From assembly GCA_000310025.1 (NCBI GenBank), contig FN649758.1:652030-716029 (forward strand): a DNA stretch of 64,000 bases, read 5' to 3'. This document shows positions 25,157-36,183 of the stretch, one piece after another. How positions within the stretch are numbered: the first letter of the stretch is position 1; each line of letters begins with the position of its first letter. Source of the stretch: Ectocarpus siliculosus. Its lineage: Eukaryota; Sar; Phaeophyceae; Ectocarpales; Ectocarpaceae. The translations under genes and the position numbers were made by a program. Below the pieces are notes generated by a model, which saw nothing but the letters and a program-made list of their open reading frames with translations, ran no database searches and was not told the DNA's origin.

Positions 25157-26321
25157 CTAGGACTAGGGTTATACACACTAGGGTTAAGGATTGCCCCCCC
25201 CCTCCAATGGGCCTGGGGGCCAACATCCAGGACGGATGGGGATGAGGGTCCGGGAGGAAGGGAAGAAGAAGAAGGGGAGAGGATTTGTAGGGGCGGGAAG
25301 AAGGGACGGTGTTGGGAGAGGCAAGGAAGTGGTGAAGAATTTCGGCACTCGACGAGCGCGCGGTCCCGTCGGGGGTGAAAGGGACATGTCAGTCCGTAGT
25401 TTTGTCTATCGGAATCGAAATGCCGAAAAATCGAGGTATACATTATGTACATAACGATGGAGAAGGCCAACGAGGAAGGTACGAAGAGAGGAAATTGCAC
25501 CCCACGTTCGACGTTCGAAGTCGGTGTGAAAACTGTGGCAAGGAAAGAGTGCGAAGGAAAAGAAAAAGAAAAGGGAGACGTCGACGTTTGCGTCGTGGAA
25601 CGATCCTTCCGTATAACGCAGGTACTCACCAATGCAAGACGGGGAGGTAAAATACCCATCGTGAAAGTCAAAACGCAGGTCATAACCGCATATGACTCAT
25701 GCGCGGAGAAGTTACCACGGAGACTTGTCAACAAAAACTTTGAAGGCCGGCTGAGAAGGTTTGAAGACACAAATACTTGAGCGACGATGGCAAGCGCAAC
25801 GTCAAAACTTCACAAGAAGAAAAGTGCATACAAAAAAGAAAAGGCCGAATGCCGACCTGTGGCTCTCTCGGAATGAAGGGATTCCCACAATTTCCAACAG
25901 ATAATCCACAAGACAGACCTCTGAAGGTTCTGGGTAGAGAGAGATCGGAACGGTTTTTAATGTGAAAACACAACAACAACAACAATGATGAAGGTCGACC
26001 CGTCCTGCGTCGTTCGGTGTATAATGATAAATAAATGCGAAAGATGGACTGCGTAAAGATCCAGCGGTCTTTTTCGGCAGTGGCAAAGAAATATGCAACC
26101 ACATGTCGCAAAAAAAAAAAAAAGTTGAGCGGGATACCGTAGGACATAGAACACCGCCTTCTCTGTTGCTGCAGGCAGGTTTACTTCCACAACGACCCGG
26201 GAACCCAACCCACTCTTGTATTTCGGCCTACAAGACTCCAATCGACGCAAGCGCCGGTAGGAGAGTGCGGGACAGATGCCGTACAGCACAACTCCACTCT
26301 CCTACGACATCTGTGTACAGT
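25157..26321. other. Region between the duplication and the first LTR element
   Basis: The segment opens with two CACTAGG/ACTAGGGTTA-like motifs (25157-25185), resembling degenerate TTAGGG telomere-type sequence, then a C-run and a purine-rich stretch. Both strands carry long open frames over 25141-25780, but neither has a domain I recognise, and the purine bias explains the openness. A 43-bp stretch at 25931-25973 recurs imperfectly at 54141-54188. Bases 26186-26326 resemble 32316-32476. Confidence 0.5.
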
Positions 26322-26326
26322 AGTAC

Positions 26327-26557
26327 TGTTCGTGTGTGCATGAGTGGATGAGAATATTCCAACGGGACTGTAGGAAGTGGCTACGCAGATAGGAATTGAT
26401 AGTCCCCTGGGTTGGTTTCGTGGTTGATCCACGGGGCTCGACCCTGCGGGAGTGCTTGCTGTGTCGTGCGTGGCACTCTCTCTCTCCCGCCGCGTCCTGA
26501 TCGTGTCTGCTGTCCTAAATACAAGTGATACCATCATCTTCAACACATATACTAACA
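26327..26557. repeat. 5' LTR of the first LTR element
   Basis: 231 bp starting TGTTCGTGTG and ending ACTAACA. It contains the stretch around GATCCACGGGGCTCGACC and a CT-rich tract, both shared with the 3' copy. Confidence 0.75.
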
Positions 26558-27001
26558 CTCTAGAGTGTATCCCTCGAGGGAACCCGTGCTGGAGATGAGT
26601 GGCGCCGATGTTGCAGCAGAGGCTGCCGACGTCACCTGGTACCACTAGTACGCAGGCAGGGTTGGCAACCTGGAGAGCAAAGTTTCAGGCCTGACGGACG
26701 AGGTACAGCAGTTGGCAGGGCTACTCCGAGCCGCCCTCGGAAAGTTAGAGAAGGAGGGGGAGTCCGGCGGCGCCACGGTGGGCGGTGTCGTTACGGGCGC
26801 CACGTCTGCCCGCGATCTGCTGGAAGAGGGGCCGCATAACGACGGAATCACGCCGCCCGCACAGCACGGGGGAAGAAGCACCAGACCGGGAACCAGCCCG
26901 GTTGTGCCAAGGATCCCTGCTGGAGCGGACCTGAGCATAGGACCGGGCAGCGGGGACGTCAGGGGGTCATCATCCCAAGAGCAGCCTGCTGCGGTGGGCG
27001 C

Positions 27002-27875
27002 TAATCGGTAAAATTAGACCATCCGGCTAGTCAGCGCTGACTTGTCGGATGGTCTAGTTCCGCGAAGTAAAAGATATGCTCTGAGCTCGTTAGCACCCGG
27101 TCGGACCACATGGGCTTGAGGCTGTTTGTAGCTTAATCACTGGGATTGAGAGTAGAGATCTCCGGGGCGTGCAGTACCCCTCGCCAGACGCCGCTGTTTG
27201 GTAAACAAATGGTGATTCTTGTGTAAGTGGACCATTGGGATTCGAACCCGTGCGTGGAACCTTGTGTAAGAACGCTTGGACCATTAGACCACTAAGTCGG
27301 CGCTGACTTTGCTCTAGTTCCGCAGATCAAAAAGATATGCTCAGAGCTCGTTAGCACCCGGCCGGATCACATGGGCTTGAGGCTGTTTGCAGCTGCTTAC
27401 TCGTTGAGAGGAGGGATCTCCGGGGCGTACCCCTCGCCATACGCTGCTGCTCAGTCAATGGTAATTCTACGCAAAGAAAAGTGATCCGGCCGGTATTCGA
27501 ACTTCGTGCGGGAATCCGGCTAGTCAGCGCTGACTAGCCGGATGGTCTAATTTTACCGATTAAAAGATATGCTCTGAGCTCGTTAGCACCCACGGATGGT
27601 CTAATTTTACCGATTAAAAGATATGCTCTGAGCTCGTTAGCACCCGGCCGGATCACATGGGCTTGAGGCTGTTTGCAGCTTAATTACTGGGATCGAGAGG
27701 AGGGATCTCCGGGGCGCACCCCTCGCCATACGCTGCTGCTCGGTCAATGGTAATTCTACGCAAAGAAAAGTGATCCGGCCGGTGTTCGAACTCGTGCGGG
27801 TATCCTTTAATCCGCGGAACTAGACCATCCGGCTAGTCAGCGCTGACTTGCCGGATGGTCTAATTTTACCGATTA
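27002..27875. mobile_element. Inverted-repeat DNA element with tRNA-like modules, nested in the LTR element
   Basis: The 874-bp block begins TAATCGGTAAAATTAG and ends with the exact inverse CTAATTTTACCGATTA. The inverted ends extend about 35-40 bp into GACCATCCGGC...AGTCAGCGC. The 5-mer GGCGC lies on both sides (26997-27001 and 27876-27880), consistent with a target duplication. Inside are about three tandem units of 230-290 bp sharing AGATATGCTCTGAGCTCG and GGGATCTCCGGGGCG. Each unit carries a minus-strand pol III B-box-like motif; the clearest is GGTTCGAATCC at 27237-27247, with an A-box-like TTAGTGGTCTAATGG about 45 bp upstream. No transposase is present. It looks like a non-autonomous foldback or MITE-type element built from tRNA-derived units. 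Confidence 0.7.
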
Positions 27876-28544
27876 GGCGCTTGCATAGGCTACACGGCTG
27901 CAGAAGAGATCATCAGCAGTCGGCCGGTTGCGGTAGGCGAACCGGTGTGGGCATTTCAGGTCCGTGCGAACGGTGGGTTTGGTAGATTCCAGAACACCGA
28001 ATACCTCTACAACATAGGCAACGCTGGTAGAGATGCAGCCACCGCTCGAGGCACTTGCCGAAGAGTCAGAGCAACGTACTCATCACGTCGAGAAGAGCTG
28101 TGCGGCGCTGGAGGGGGTGCCGCAGACGGCACACCAAGTGTGCCTGTCGACCGCGGGACAGTGCTTTTGTCTAGAGAGCTGGGGCAGCATGCATCCCCAC
28201 GACGCCGTCGATGCGCCATCAAAGCAACCAGGTGAAGCTAATCGTGGGACCATGGGAAGAAAGACACGGTGGGGTGAGGCAGTAGATAATACCGGTGCAA
28301 CAAGCGGGGGCATCGGTCAGTATCGTGCAGACCCTGTAGGCTGTCCTGGCGATCGTGGTGGCGAGCGATGACGAGGAGCTGGATGTAGCACGTGAGGCCT
28401 TGTAAGAAGAGGTGGAGGAAATACATCATAGCCGCGCGAGTCACTGTGCGCGCTCCATCCACACACAACAGCAGCAGCAGCAGGAGATGGTGAAGATGGC
28501 ACCATTGCAGCAGCGTGGGAGGGTGGACTCACCGAAAACCGGCC
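27876..28544. other. LTR-element interior, no recognisable gene
   Basis: Sequence between the nested inverted-repeat element and the minisatellite. Short frames are open in several phases (for example 28033-28371), but I recognise no domain. It is probably interior of the first LTR element. Confidence 0.4.
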
Positions 28545-29395
28545 GCAAGGCCGTGTGCCCATAGCCGCGACGGCAGGGGCGCGGGAGGGCACCATCAAAA
28601 TAAACACGGCGGGAGGGCCGTGTGCTCATAGCTGCGACGGAAGGGGCGCGGGAGGGCGACAACCAAATAACACGGCGGGAGGGCCGTGTGCTCATAGCTG
28701 CGACGGGAGGGGCGCGGGAGGGTACCAACAAAATAACACGGCGGGAGGGCCGTGTGCTCGTAGCCGCGACGGGAGGGGCGCGGGAGGGCACCATCAAAAT
28801 AAACACGGCGGGAGGGCCGTGTGCTCATAGCTGCGACGGGAGGGGCGCGGGAGGGCGACAACCAAATAACACGGCGGGAGGGCCGTGTGCTCATAGCTGC
28901 GACGGGAGGGGCGCGGGAGGGTACCAACAAACTATAACACGGCGGGAGGGCCGTGTGCTCGTAGCCGCGACGGCAGGGGCGCGGGAGGGCACCATCAAAA
29001 TAACACGGCGGGAGGGCCGTGTGCTCATAGCTGCGACGGGAGGGGCGCGGGAGGGCGACAACAAAATAACACGGCGGGAGGGCCGTGTGCTCATAGCTGC
29101 GACGGGAGGGGCGCGGGAGGGCACCAACAAAATAACACGGCGGGAGGGCCGTGTGCTCGTAGCCGCGACGGGAGGGGCGCGGGAGGGCAACAACAAAATA
29201 ACACGGCGGGAGGGCCGTGTGCTCATAGCTGCGACGGGAGGGGCGCGGGAGGGCGACAACCAAATAACACGGCGGGGAGGGCCGTGTGCTCATAGCTGCG
29301 ACGGGAGGGGCGCGGGAGGGCACCAACAAAATAACACGGCGGGAGGGCCATGTGCTCGCAGCCGCGACGGGAGGGGCGCGGGAGGGCAACAAAAA
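28545..29395. repeat. 66-bp minisatellite, array A
   Basis: About 13 units of 66 bp, some 67-68 bp. Each contains CACGGCGGGAGGGCCGTG, a perfect 6-bp stem (CACGGC/GCCGTG) around GGGAGG, followed by G-rich GGGAGGGGCGCGGGAGGG. Because 66 is a multiple of three, long frames stay open on both strands (for example 28595-29617 minus). These repeat a 22-residue unit and should not be called proteins. Confidence 0.95.
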
Positions 29396-29832
29396 AAAAA
29401 AATCTAACGCCCCATGGCGCGTCGGACGGGGCGTGAGGGGGGGAGAAAATCGAAGCAGCCCCGTGGCGCGCCGGAAAGGGCGTGAGGGGGAACCCCGCGG
29501 CACGTCGGAAGGGGCGTGGGGGGGAGGGTACTTGCCTCGTGATGCTAAAACGGGAACTCCTTTTCTGGCGAGGCTACAGGCCGGGACGAGCGCTGGGAGG
29601 GGAGCAACACGCATCACAGTGCTGGATTGGCACTTCTTTCTTGACGGTATTTGGTGTTTGATGGTATTCGTAGCGAAGTTGGTGATCCTCGTTAGTTGTC
29701 ATGAGTGCACTTTGGTTGAAGAGCCAGGGAGGGTGTTTCGTGTTTCTCGGAGGCCTTCGCGTCCACATGTTCAGTGTTTTCCTGGTAGTCATTTGGTTCA
29801 AACCCTTCTTGATTGCGGCCACGTGGGGCCGT

Positions 29833-29932
29833 NNNNNNNNNNNNNNNNNNNNNNNNNNNNNNNNNNNNNNNNNNNNNNNNNNNNNNNNNNNNNNNNNNNN
29901 NNNNNNNNNNNNNNNNNNNNNNNNNNNNNNNN
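29833..29932. other. Assembly gap (100 N)
   Basis: Exactly 100 N. The 440 bp before the gap (29395-29832) recur almost base for base at 30689-31126, after the second minisatellite array. This suggests the same locus was assembled twice on either side of the gap. Confidence 1.
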
Positions 29933-30690
29933 GACGGAAGGGGCGCGGGAGGGTGCCAACCAAATAACACGGCGGGAGGGCCGTGTGCTCATAGCTGCGA
30001 CGGGAGGGGCGCGGGAGGGTACCAACAAAATAACCCGGCGGGAGGGCCGTGTGCTCGTAGCCGCGACGGGAGGGGCGCGGGAGGGCACCATCAAAATAAA
30101 CACGGCGGGAGGGCCGTGTGCTCATAGCTGCGACGGGAGGGGCGCGGGAGGGCGACAACCAAATAACACGGCGGGAGGGCCGTGTGCTCATAGCTGCGAC
30201 GGGAGGGGCGCGGGAGGGTACCAACAAAATAACACGGCGGGAGGGCCGTGTGCTCGTAGCCGCGACGGCAGGGGCGCGGGAGGGCACCATCAAAATAACA
30301 CGGCGGGAGGGCCGTGTGCTCATAGCTGCGACGGGAGGGGCGCGGGAGGGCGACAACAAAATAACACGGCGGGAGGGCCGTGTGCTCATAGCTGCGACGG
30401 GAGGGGCGCGGGAGGGCACCAACAAAATAACACGGCGGGAGGGCCGTGTGCTCGTAGCCGCGACGGGAGGGGCGCGGGAGGGCAACAACAAAATAACACG
30501 GCGGGAGGGCCGTGTGCTCATAGCTGCGACGGGAGGGGCGCGGGAGGGCGACAACCAAATAACACGGCGGGAGGGCCGTGTGCTCATAGCTGCGACGGGA
30601 GGGGCGCGGGAGGGCACCAACAAAATAACACGGCGGGAGGGCCATGTGCTCGCAGCCGCGACGGGAGGGGCGCGGGAGGGCAACAAAAAA
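29933..30690. repeat. 66-bp minisatellite, array B
   Basis: About 11-12 further units of the same 66-bp repeat after the gap, followed by the same tail as array A (offset 1,294 bp, with one visible substitution near 29457/30747). The tail has three G/C-rich sub-repeats of the type CCCCGTGGCGCGCCGGAAAG. Confidence 0.95.
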
Positions 30691-31126
30691 AAAAAATCTA
30701 ACGCCCCATGGCGCGTCGGACGGGGCGTGAGGGGGGGAGAAAATAGAAGCAGCCCCGTGGCGCGCCGGAAAGGGCGTGAGGGGGAACCCCGCGGCACGTC
30801 GGAAGGGGCGTGGGGGGGAGGGTACTTGCCTCGTGATGCTAAAACGGGAACTCCTTTTCTGGCGAGGCTACAGGCCGGGACGAGCGCTGGGAGGGGAGCA
30901 ACACGCATCACAGTGCTGGATTGGCACTTCTTTCTTGACGGTATTTGGTGTTTGATGGTATTCGTAGCGAAGTTGGTGATCCTCGTTAGTTGTCATGAGT
31001 GCACTTTGGTTGAAGAGCCAGGGAGGGTGTTTCGTGTTTCTCGGAGGCCTTCGCGTCCACATGTTCAGTGTTTTCCTGGTAGTCATTTGGTTCAAACCCT
31101 TCTTGATTGCGGCCACGTGGGGCCGT

Positions 31127-31756
31127 TCTCCAGGTTGCGAAATGTACAGGAATATATGGGATACTGTTGGAACCGCTGAAGGAACGTATGAGGAAAAATT
31201 AAAATTGGGACACCAGTGTCGTACGTCGACGAGAACAGAGGATTGTCGAAAAATGCATGCCGGTTGTGTGTCGCTCAGAAAATTTTGGATGATTGCCCTT
31301 TGCCCCGGTGCGCTCTGTTACGTCAGCGAGGGGGGGCGATTTCGATGTTTGTCTGATGTAGTGCAGCCGCATGGTAGTTGTTTGAACCAACTCCTCAGGA
31401 TAGTCTTATGCTATTGCTCACCAAGAATTGAGATAGGCCGTTGTTGGAAACAGGGTTATGATCTTGGTACTTCATGCAGGAAGAAATATGATAGCACGCC
31501 GCCCACGTTTGTAGATATAGATTCCGAGCGTGGATTCTGGCGCAACTGGTATTATGCATGTATTGATCTTGCTCTGGTAGCGCAACAGTGACAGTATCTG
31601 GTGGAACGGTGAATATTGGTGGGGGTTTTGACCCGGAGGCCGGGTTTCCCCCTGTTGTTTTTTCGCGTTGGTTTTTTTGTCCGTTTGGGTTTTCGTCACA
31701 TCCGGCGTGTGCATGCCCACTAGTGGTTAGTTACTAGCGTAAAGAACCAGGGAGGG
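31127..31756. other. 3' interior of the first LTR element
   Basis: Unique sequence after the duplicated tail. A frame is open over 30995-31591 but has no recognisable domain and begins inside the duplicated segment. The stretch ends in a purine tract abutting the 3' LTR. Confidence 0.4.
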
Positions 31757-31995
31757 TGTTCGTGTGTGCATGAGCGGATGAGAATACTCCAACGGGACTG
31801 TAGGAATTGGCTACGCAGATAGGAATTGATAGTCCCCTGGGTTGGTTTCATGGTTGATCCACGGGGCTCGACCCTGCGGGAGTGCTTGCTGTGTCGTGAC
31901 ACTCTCTCTCTCTCCCGCCGCGTCCTGATCGTGTCTGCTGTCCTAAATACAAGTGATACCATCATCTTCAACACACTTACAAGGGTATACTAACA
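31757..31995. repeat. 3' LTR of the first LTR element
   Basis: 239 bp matching 26327-26557, including TGTTCGTGTG at the start and ACTAACA at the end. AGTAC follows directly at 31996-32000. Confidence 0.75.
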
Positions 31996-32000
31996 AGTAC

Positions 32001-34179
32001 TGCTGTCGTTGTAGCACCATGTGGAAGATCTCCGAGGGGTCCTCCTACGCGGTAACGACAACATGGCGAGAGTTCTACGTGTACCTGTCGTCGACACATG
32101 TGGCAGCCGCACGACACACGAACGGATGTTTGCATCGCATTGTACTATGGTTCGCCGTGACAGGAAGCATCCCATCCAGTTAGGTCGTTGCCGTAGTACG
32201 CGGACGTCGTTCGGCGTCTAGTCCATACTGCTGTAGTAACGAAAACACACCAGTAATCGAGCTATCTATGCATGCATGCAATAATTTTTGTTCTGGTTCA
32301 CTTTTGCCTCCACAACCCGAGAGTCTCACGGCTGTATCTCGACCTACAAGACTCCAATCGACAAACCAGCACTGGCTGAAGTGCGTAGAAGATGTTGTGA
32401 CAGCACCACTAAGTCGACACTCGTACGACTTCTATGTACAGTCGGCGTATCTGGTCCATACTGCTGCTGTAGAAACACAAAAATCGAGCCATTTTTTTTT
32501 TCTCCTATACTAATAACAAGAAATGTATCACGTCACGACGACCATCCTGTGAGTAAGACTTAACTACAATTATGTCGGAGGCCTGAGACGCAAGAGTTCA
32601 ACCATTGTTGCACTCTAAAAGCAAGACGTCTTTTTCGGTGCATCAGTTCGCGGTCGCCTTGAGACTTTTTTTTTCGCCGGCTGTTGCCCGACGTGGGCGT
32701 GCCACTGAAAGCGCCCCTGTCGCGAGCTCTAGACTCCAAGGGCGAGCCGAGTTCCAGCACCGTGAAGTACGGCTAAATTTCCTTCATCCGGGCGCGTCTA
32801 CGCAAGGGACTTCAAGGGACTGTGATCTCTAAAGAATCACGCAGCTCATTGGACGAGATTTCGGAGAACGTCAACTCATAAATCATCACACATACTTGAA
32901 GTACAAACTACATGTATAGACCTCGCACAGACTTTTTTTGCCGCATGGTCTCATCTGTAGATAGATATCGACAGACTGTCCGTACTATGTGGTAGCGTTG
33001 TAGGTACAGTCGTGCATGCATGCATCCTGTTGCCTTCTCTAGCGTGAGCAACGCAAACTGGAGGATGTGCATCGTGTATTATTGTCACCGCGCGGATGGT
33101 TACGTACTACGTAAATGCCACACACCCCCTCCAAGATGCACATATTCTACAGCAAGCTGAAGCAAGATTGGACAAACAAATGTAGATCGTTGTTGTTGCG
33201 GCGCCACAACTAACTTTAGACGTAACTTGCTTTGTTTTGAGCTTGAACATGCACGCAAATCTCACGGCATCATCGATTGCTGCTGCAAGTGCTGCAAGGT
33301 TGGAGGCACATGTCTTCTGTAATACTGTGAACACTGCTGTTGTTGACTGCTGTTGTTGTATTGAAGGTGCAGCTGTAGACTGCGCTATATCGTGTATATC
33401 CAGTTAAACAAGGGAGATGAACTTTTCGTCATACCACACCGTTTCATGGAATAATTGCGGGAAGTTGGGAAGTTTGTCAGAAGTCTGTGCAGAGTGAATG
33501 AAAAAGTGCACATTCGTCGAATGTTCCGAATTTCCTCTCCAAGTTAGTCAGAATTTAGCCTGTAAAGCGTGAAAACTGCTCCAGCCCCACCGGCCCCACC
33601 CAGTCACTCTCATTTTCGACATCCTCCCCTCTCATACACGCATCGACCTGCAGCTAGCTGCAACACAACACGAACGCCCTCTCCCGTCGCTCCGCAGCAA
33701 AGCGTAAGTCCACGCAGTCAGAGAGAGAGTCGTAGTGGAGAGTCTCGCCGCCCTGTACAAAAGGCCGACCCCAACTGGCCTTGCCCCGGTCCCGTCTGCG
33801 ACGACGGCGGTCACCTTTAGCTCATTAACAAGGGCGACGGTAAAGGCAAGTAGTTTTCCCCTTGCGACCGTAACAACAACCGCGATGAGGACTCAGTTGT
33901 AGCGTATCCTGCACCATCCTCACCCCGTCGACAACGTACCCCAAGCCGTGCCAGCTCTGCCTCGCCCTGGTGGGAGGTACTCCTTCGCTCGGGATCCCAA
34001 CCCAACAGGTCAACAGCCGCGGCTACAAAGGTAAAAGTAATTTCTCTCTTTAATTATATCAAGTAATTTCCGCCTGATGTGTGCCCGAATGTTGTTCACG
34101 CGTTGTATGAAGCCCTGACATGAAACTGCATCGCAACCGCAACCGCTCGTATATCCATCCTCTCAAATCTACCCCCCAC
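32001..34179. other. Region without a supportable gene
   Basis: Bases 32316-32476 are a diverged copy of 26186-26326, sharing CCTACAAGACTCCAATCGAC and a downstream Arg/Cys-coding-like stretch; the two flank the first LTR element. 33560-34030 is Ser/Pro/Arg-rich on the plus strand and lies directly upstream of the Helitron fossil, so it may be a decayed part of it. Otherwise I see nothing. Confidence 0.4.
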
Positions 34180-34870
34180 CATCTTATGGCGCTGTTTTGA
34201 AACCACTAAATTCATTTCTGCTCAAAGAAGGTACAACGGGCTTTTCGGATTTACTGCATTAGGCGCAGGTGGTATTCAAAAAAATACATGGACTGTACCG
34301 CCAGCAGCCCCTTCAATGCTCCCCTTACATGGACGGACGTGCTTACCACCGCACATTCGACCTCCAACAACATTCATTGTGAGAAATATTCCGAGTCGAA
34401 CAACTCGAGGTTTTACATATATATATATACGATTCTGAATTCACACAGAACATTTCATCCCTTAAATTAGACGCAAACATCGCGACAACTTTACGAACGT
34501 ATGTGCACAACAATATTCCGTGGGCACAACAATACCGATCTGCTGTACATAGCATTATTAATCAACCTAACGCCCACCACGCTGAATCCCCGGACCCTGC
34601 GTACATTGAGTTCGCCGAAGTAAGCCGAACAAACGACGGACCCGTTGAAGGTTAAAAAGTTTCAGCACCGGAAATTGCAGCTTTAGTCTTTACATCAGGT
34701 GAGGAAAACAGCGGATCACGTGCTGTAGTAACTTATCCACGTGACAGTCCGGACGACAAGCCTAGGTTCCTGCCCCTGTGGAGTGCAGCGTACGAAACTC
34801 TTCAGTTGCCGATGCTAATGCTCTACGGCTGCTACGTTCTTACCGGCGCAAGAAAAGAGAGGCGACCGTA
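34180..34870 (+). mobile_element. Helitron Rep/helicase N-terminal fragment (degenerate)
   Basis: Reading the plus strand from about 34229 gives RRYNGLFGFTALGAGG, then HGRAYHRTFDL, then IYIYDSEF...LDANIATTLRTYV. Further on come SAPEIAALVF, AVVTYPRD and SAAYETLQLPMLMLYG. These match in order the Helitron-like N-terminal region (RYNxxFAFTSLGA, YHRIG, AQIYIYD, LD--I--L, and VVT-RDG...HPAYDPLQYPLLFPYG), which precedes the rolling-circle Rep and Pif1-type helicase domains. In-frame stops follow QQHSL and VEG, a short AT repeat lies at 34423-34436, and the protein ends after LTGARKERRP. No HUH Rep or helicase motif follows. It is a truncated, inactive copy of a rolling-circle DNA transposon. The family call is from memory of the consensus. 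Confidence 0.68.
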
Positions 34871-35574
34871 GCTTACATCTCTCTTTCGTTCGCACCGGGC
34901 GAAGCTAGACAAAAATTCACGTACACGTGTAATGGAGCAACTAGTGTATTTGCATTGTACGAGCGTTTCATGAACGTTGTATGAGCGCTTATTGGATATT
35001 TTGAATTTTCTTTGGATATGGATATTTGGCGACGTTGAGGGGTATTGAAGTAGCTTGAAGGAAGATCAAAATCCCAGCCCCGCTCCCTCACTCTCCGAGT
35101 GGGCGCTGAGCGGACCTGGTCTAAGAAGGCTAAAACAAGAGATCAAACAACAACTGTGAGTACCCGAAGCCAGGAGCAACGAACTTGCTCCCTTCCCTCT
35201 TTTATTTCTCTGTTCCTCCATAACATTGTGGCGTCGTCGGCAGGCTCTTTTGGCTTCATGTTACACGGGGAACTTCGCATTTCTCGAATACAACGCGAAC
35301 GTCTTCACACCGTTCATTCGGTCACCCTGCGGCTTCATGCTCTTGGTATGCAATGCACAGCCTTCACACCTTCCCTTTAAGCCTACTACTGAGGACGAGG
35401 GCGCCTCCGCGCCCGAAGTCCGGAGCCCTTGAATATATTTCATGATTCCACGTTGCGATGTCTGTGAACTAGGATGATTGCGGTTCTTTTTCGTCGAGGC
35501 GAACATTTGTTTTAGCTATATGCCTGGCCGCTGAGTGTGGCCATCCTGCCCGTCCTTGCGTCATGTTTGTACAC
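34871..35574. other. Region between the Helitron fragment and the interrupted host gene
   Basis: No gene that I can support. Short plus-strand frames (35099-35380, 35226-35432) have no recognisable domain; 5' exons of the downstream host gene could lie here. Confidence 0.35.
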
Positions 35575-36183
35575 AACACGATCGCTCCAAGGAGGAGGAC
35601 GAGTTGATTCGAAAGATCGACGGCGTGGCCACAGCTGTGCACGGGGCGATCAATGAGGTAAAGGTTGAAAGGACGACGGGAATCGCCGAGGTAGAAGGGG
35701 GGGTCACCGGCTTGAAGGGCGAGATGAAGGAAGAATTCAACGAAATGAAGGTTGATATGGAGGAAGGGTTCAAGGACACGAAGACTGAGTTACGTGACTT
35801 GAAGCACGAGGTGGGGGGAGGGTTTGACCACACCAAGGCCGGATTGCGTGAAGTGAAGCAGGAGGTGAAGGACGGGTTGGGCATGATGACGGGAAGGCTG
35901 GATAAGGTGCTAGCGAGCACCCAAGAAAGCGCCATGCGCCTCAAAGACTTGCAGGCCCCGAACTACCTTTACCCTCGCCTTGTCGTCGTCAAGGAGGCTG
36001 GAATTGGTGGAAGATCTCCGAGGGCCACAGACTGGGTGGAAGAGGTTTATTCCGGGCATACTTCGTGGCTTGGGGAAGAAGGATATGACACTTCACTTCC
36101 TATGCCCGGTCGACATGACCAAGGTGCCGTGCGGCTATGGTGGTGACGACTATCGATTTCAATCAGGAGGCGCGTGGCTGGGT

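Larger units (their letters stand above)
26327..31995. mobile_element. LTR retrotransposon without recognisable pol (fossil)
   Basis: Two direct repeats, 26327-26557 and 31757-31995, start TGTTCG and end AACA. They are flanked by the 5-bp target duplication AGTAC (26322-26326 and 31996-32000). A purine-rich tract (AAAGAACCAGGGAGGG) lies directly before the 3' repeat, as expected for second-strand priming. The interior begins with a short gag-like coiled-coil stretch (about 26650-27000) and is then filled by a nested inverted-repeat element, the 66-bp minisatellite, an assembly gap and unique sequence. I see no protease, reverse transcriptase or integrase, so this is a non-autonomous or decayed element. 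The two LTRs differ by a few substitutions and small indels, so the insertion is moderately young. Its superfamily cannot be told. Confidence 0.75.

Noticed and set aside
25141-25770. 209-codon minus-strand frame as a gene
   Set aside because: It overlaps a purine-rich stretch, starts inside the duplication edge, and has no recognisable domain.
28595-29617. Minus-strand frame of 340 codons and plus-strand frames of 260-470 codons
   Set aside because: They are a repeat of one 22-residue unit caused by a 66-bp array in every frame, and one of them runs through the N gap.
28545-30690. Possible CRISPR array
   Set aside because: The units are contiguous 66-bp tandem repeats without unique spacers, and the context is eukaryotic.
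30995-31591. 198-codon plus-strand frame as a gene
   Set aside because: It begins in the duplicated gap-flanking tail, lies inside an LTR element, and shows no domain.
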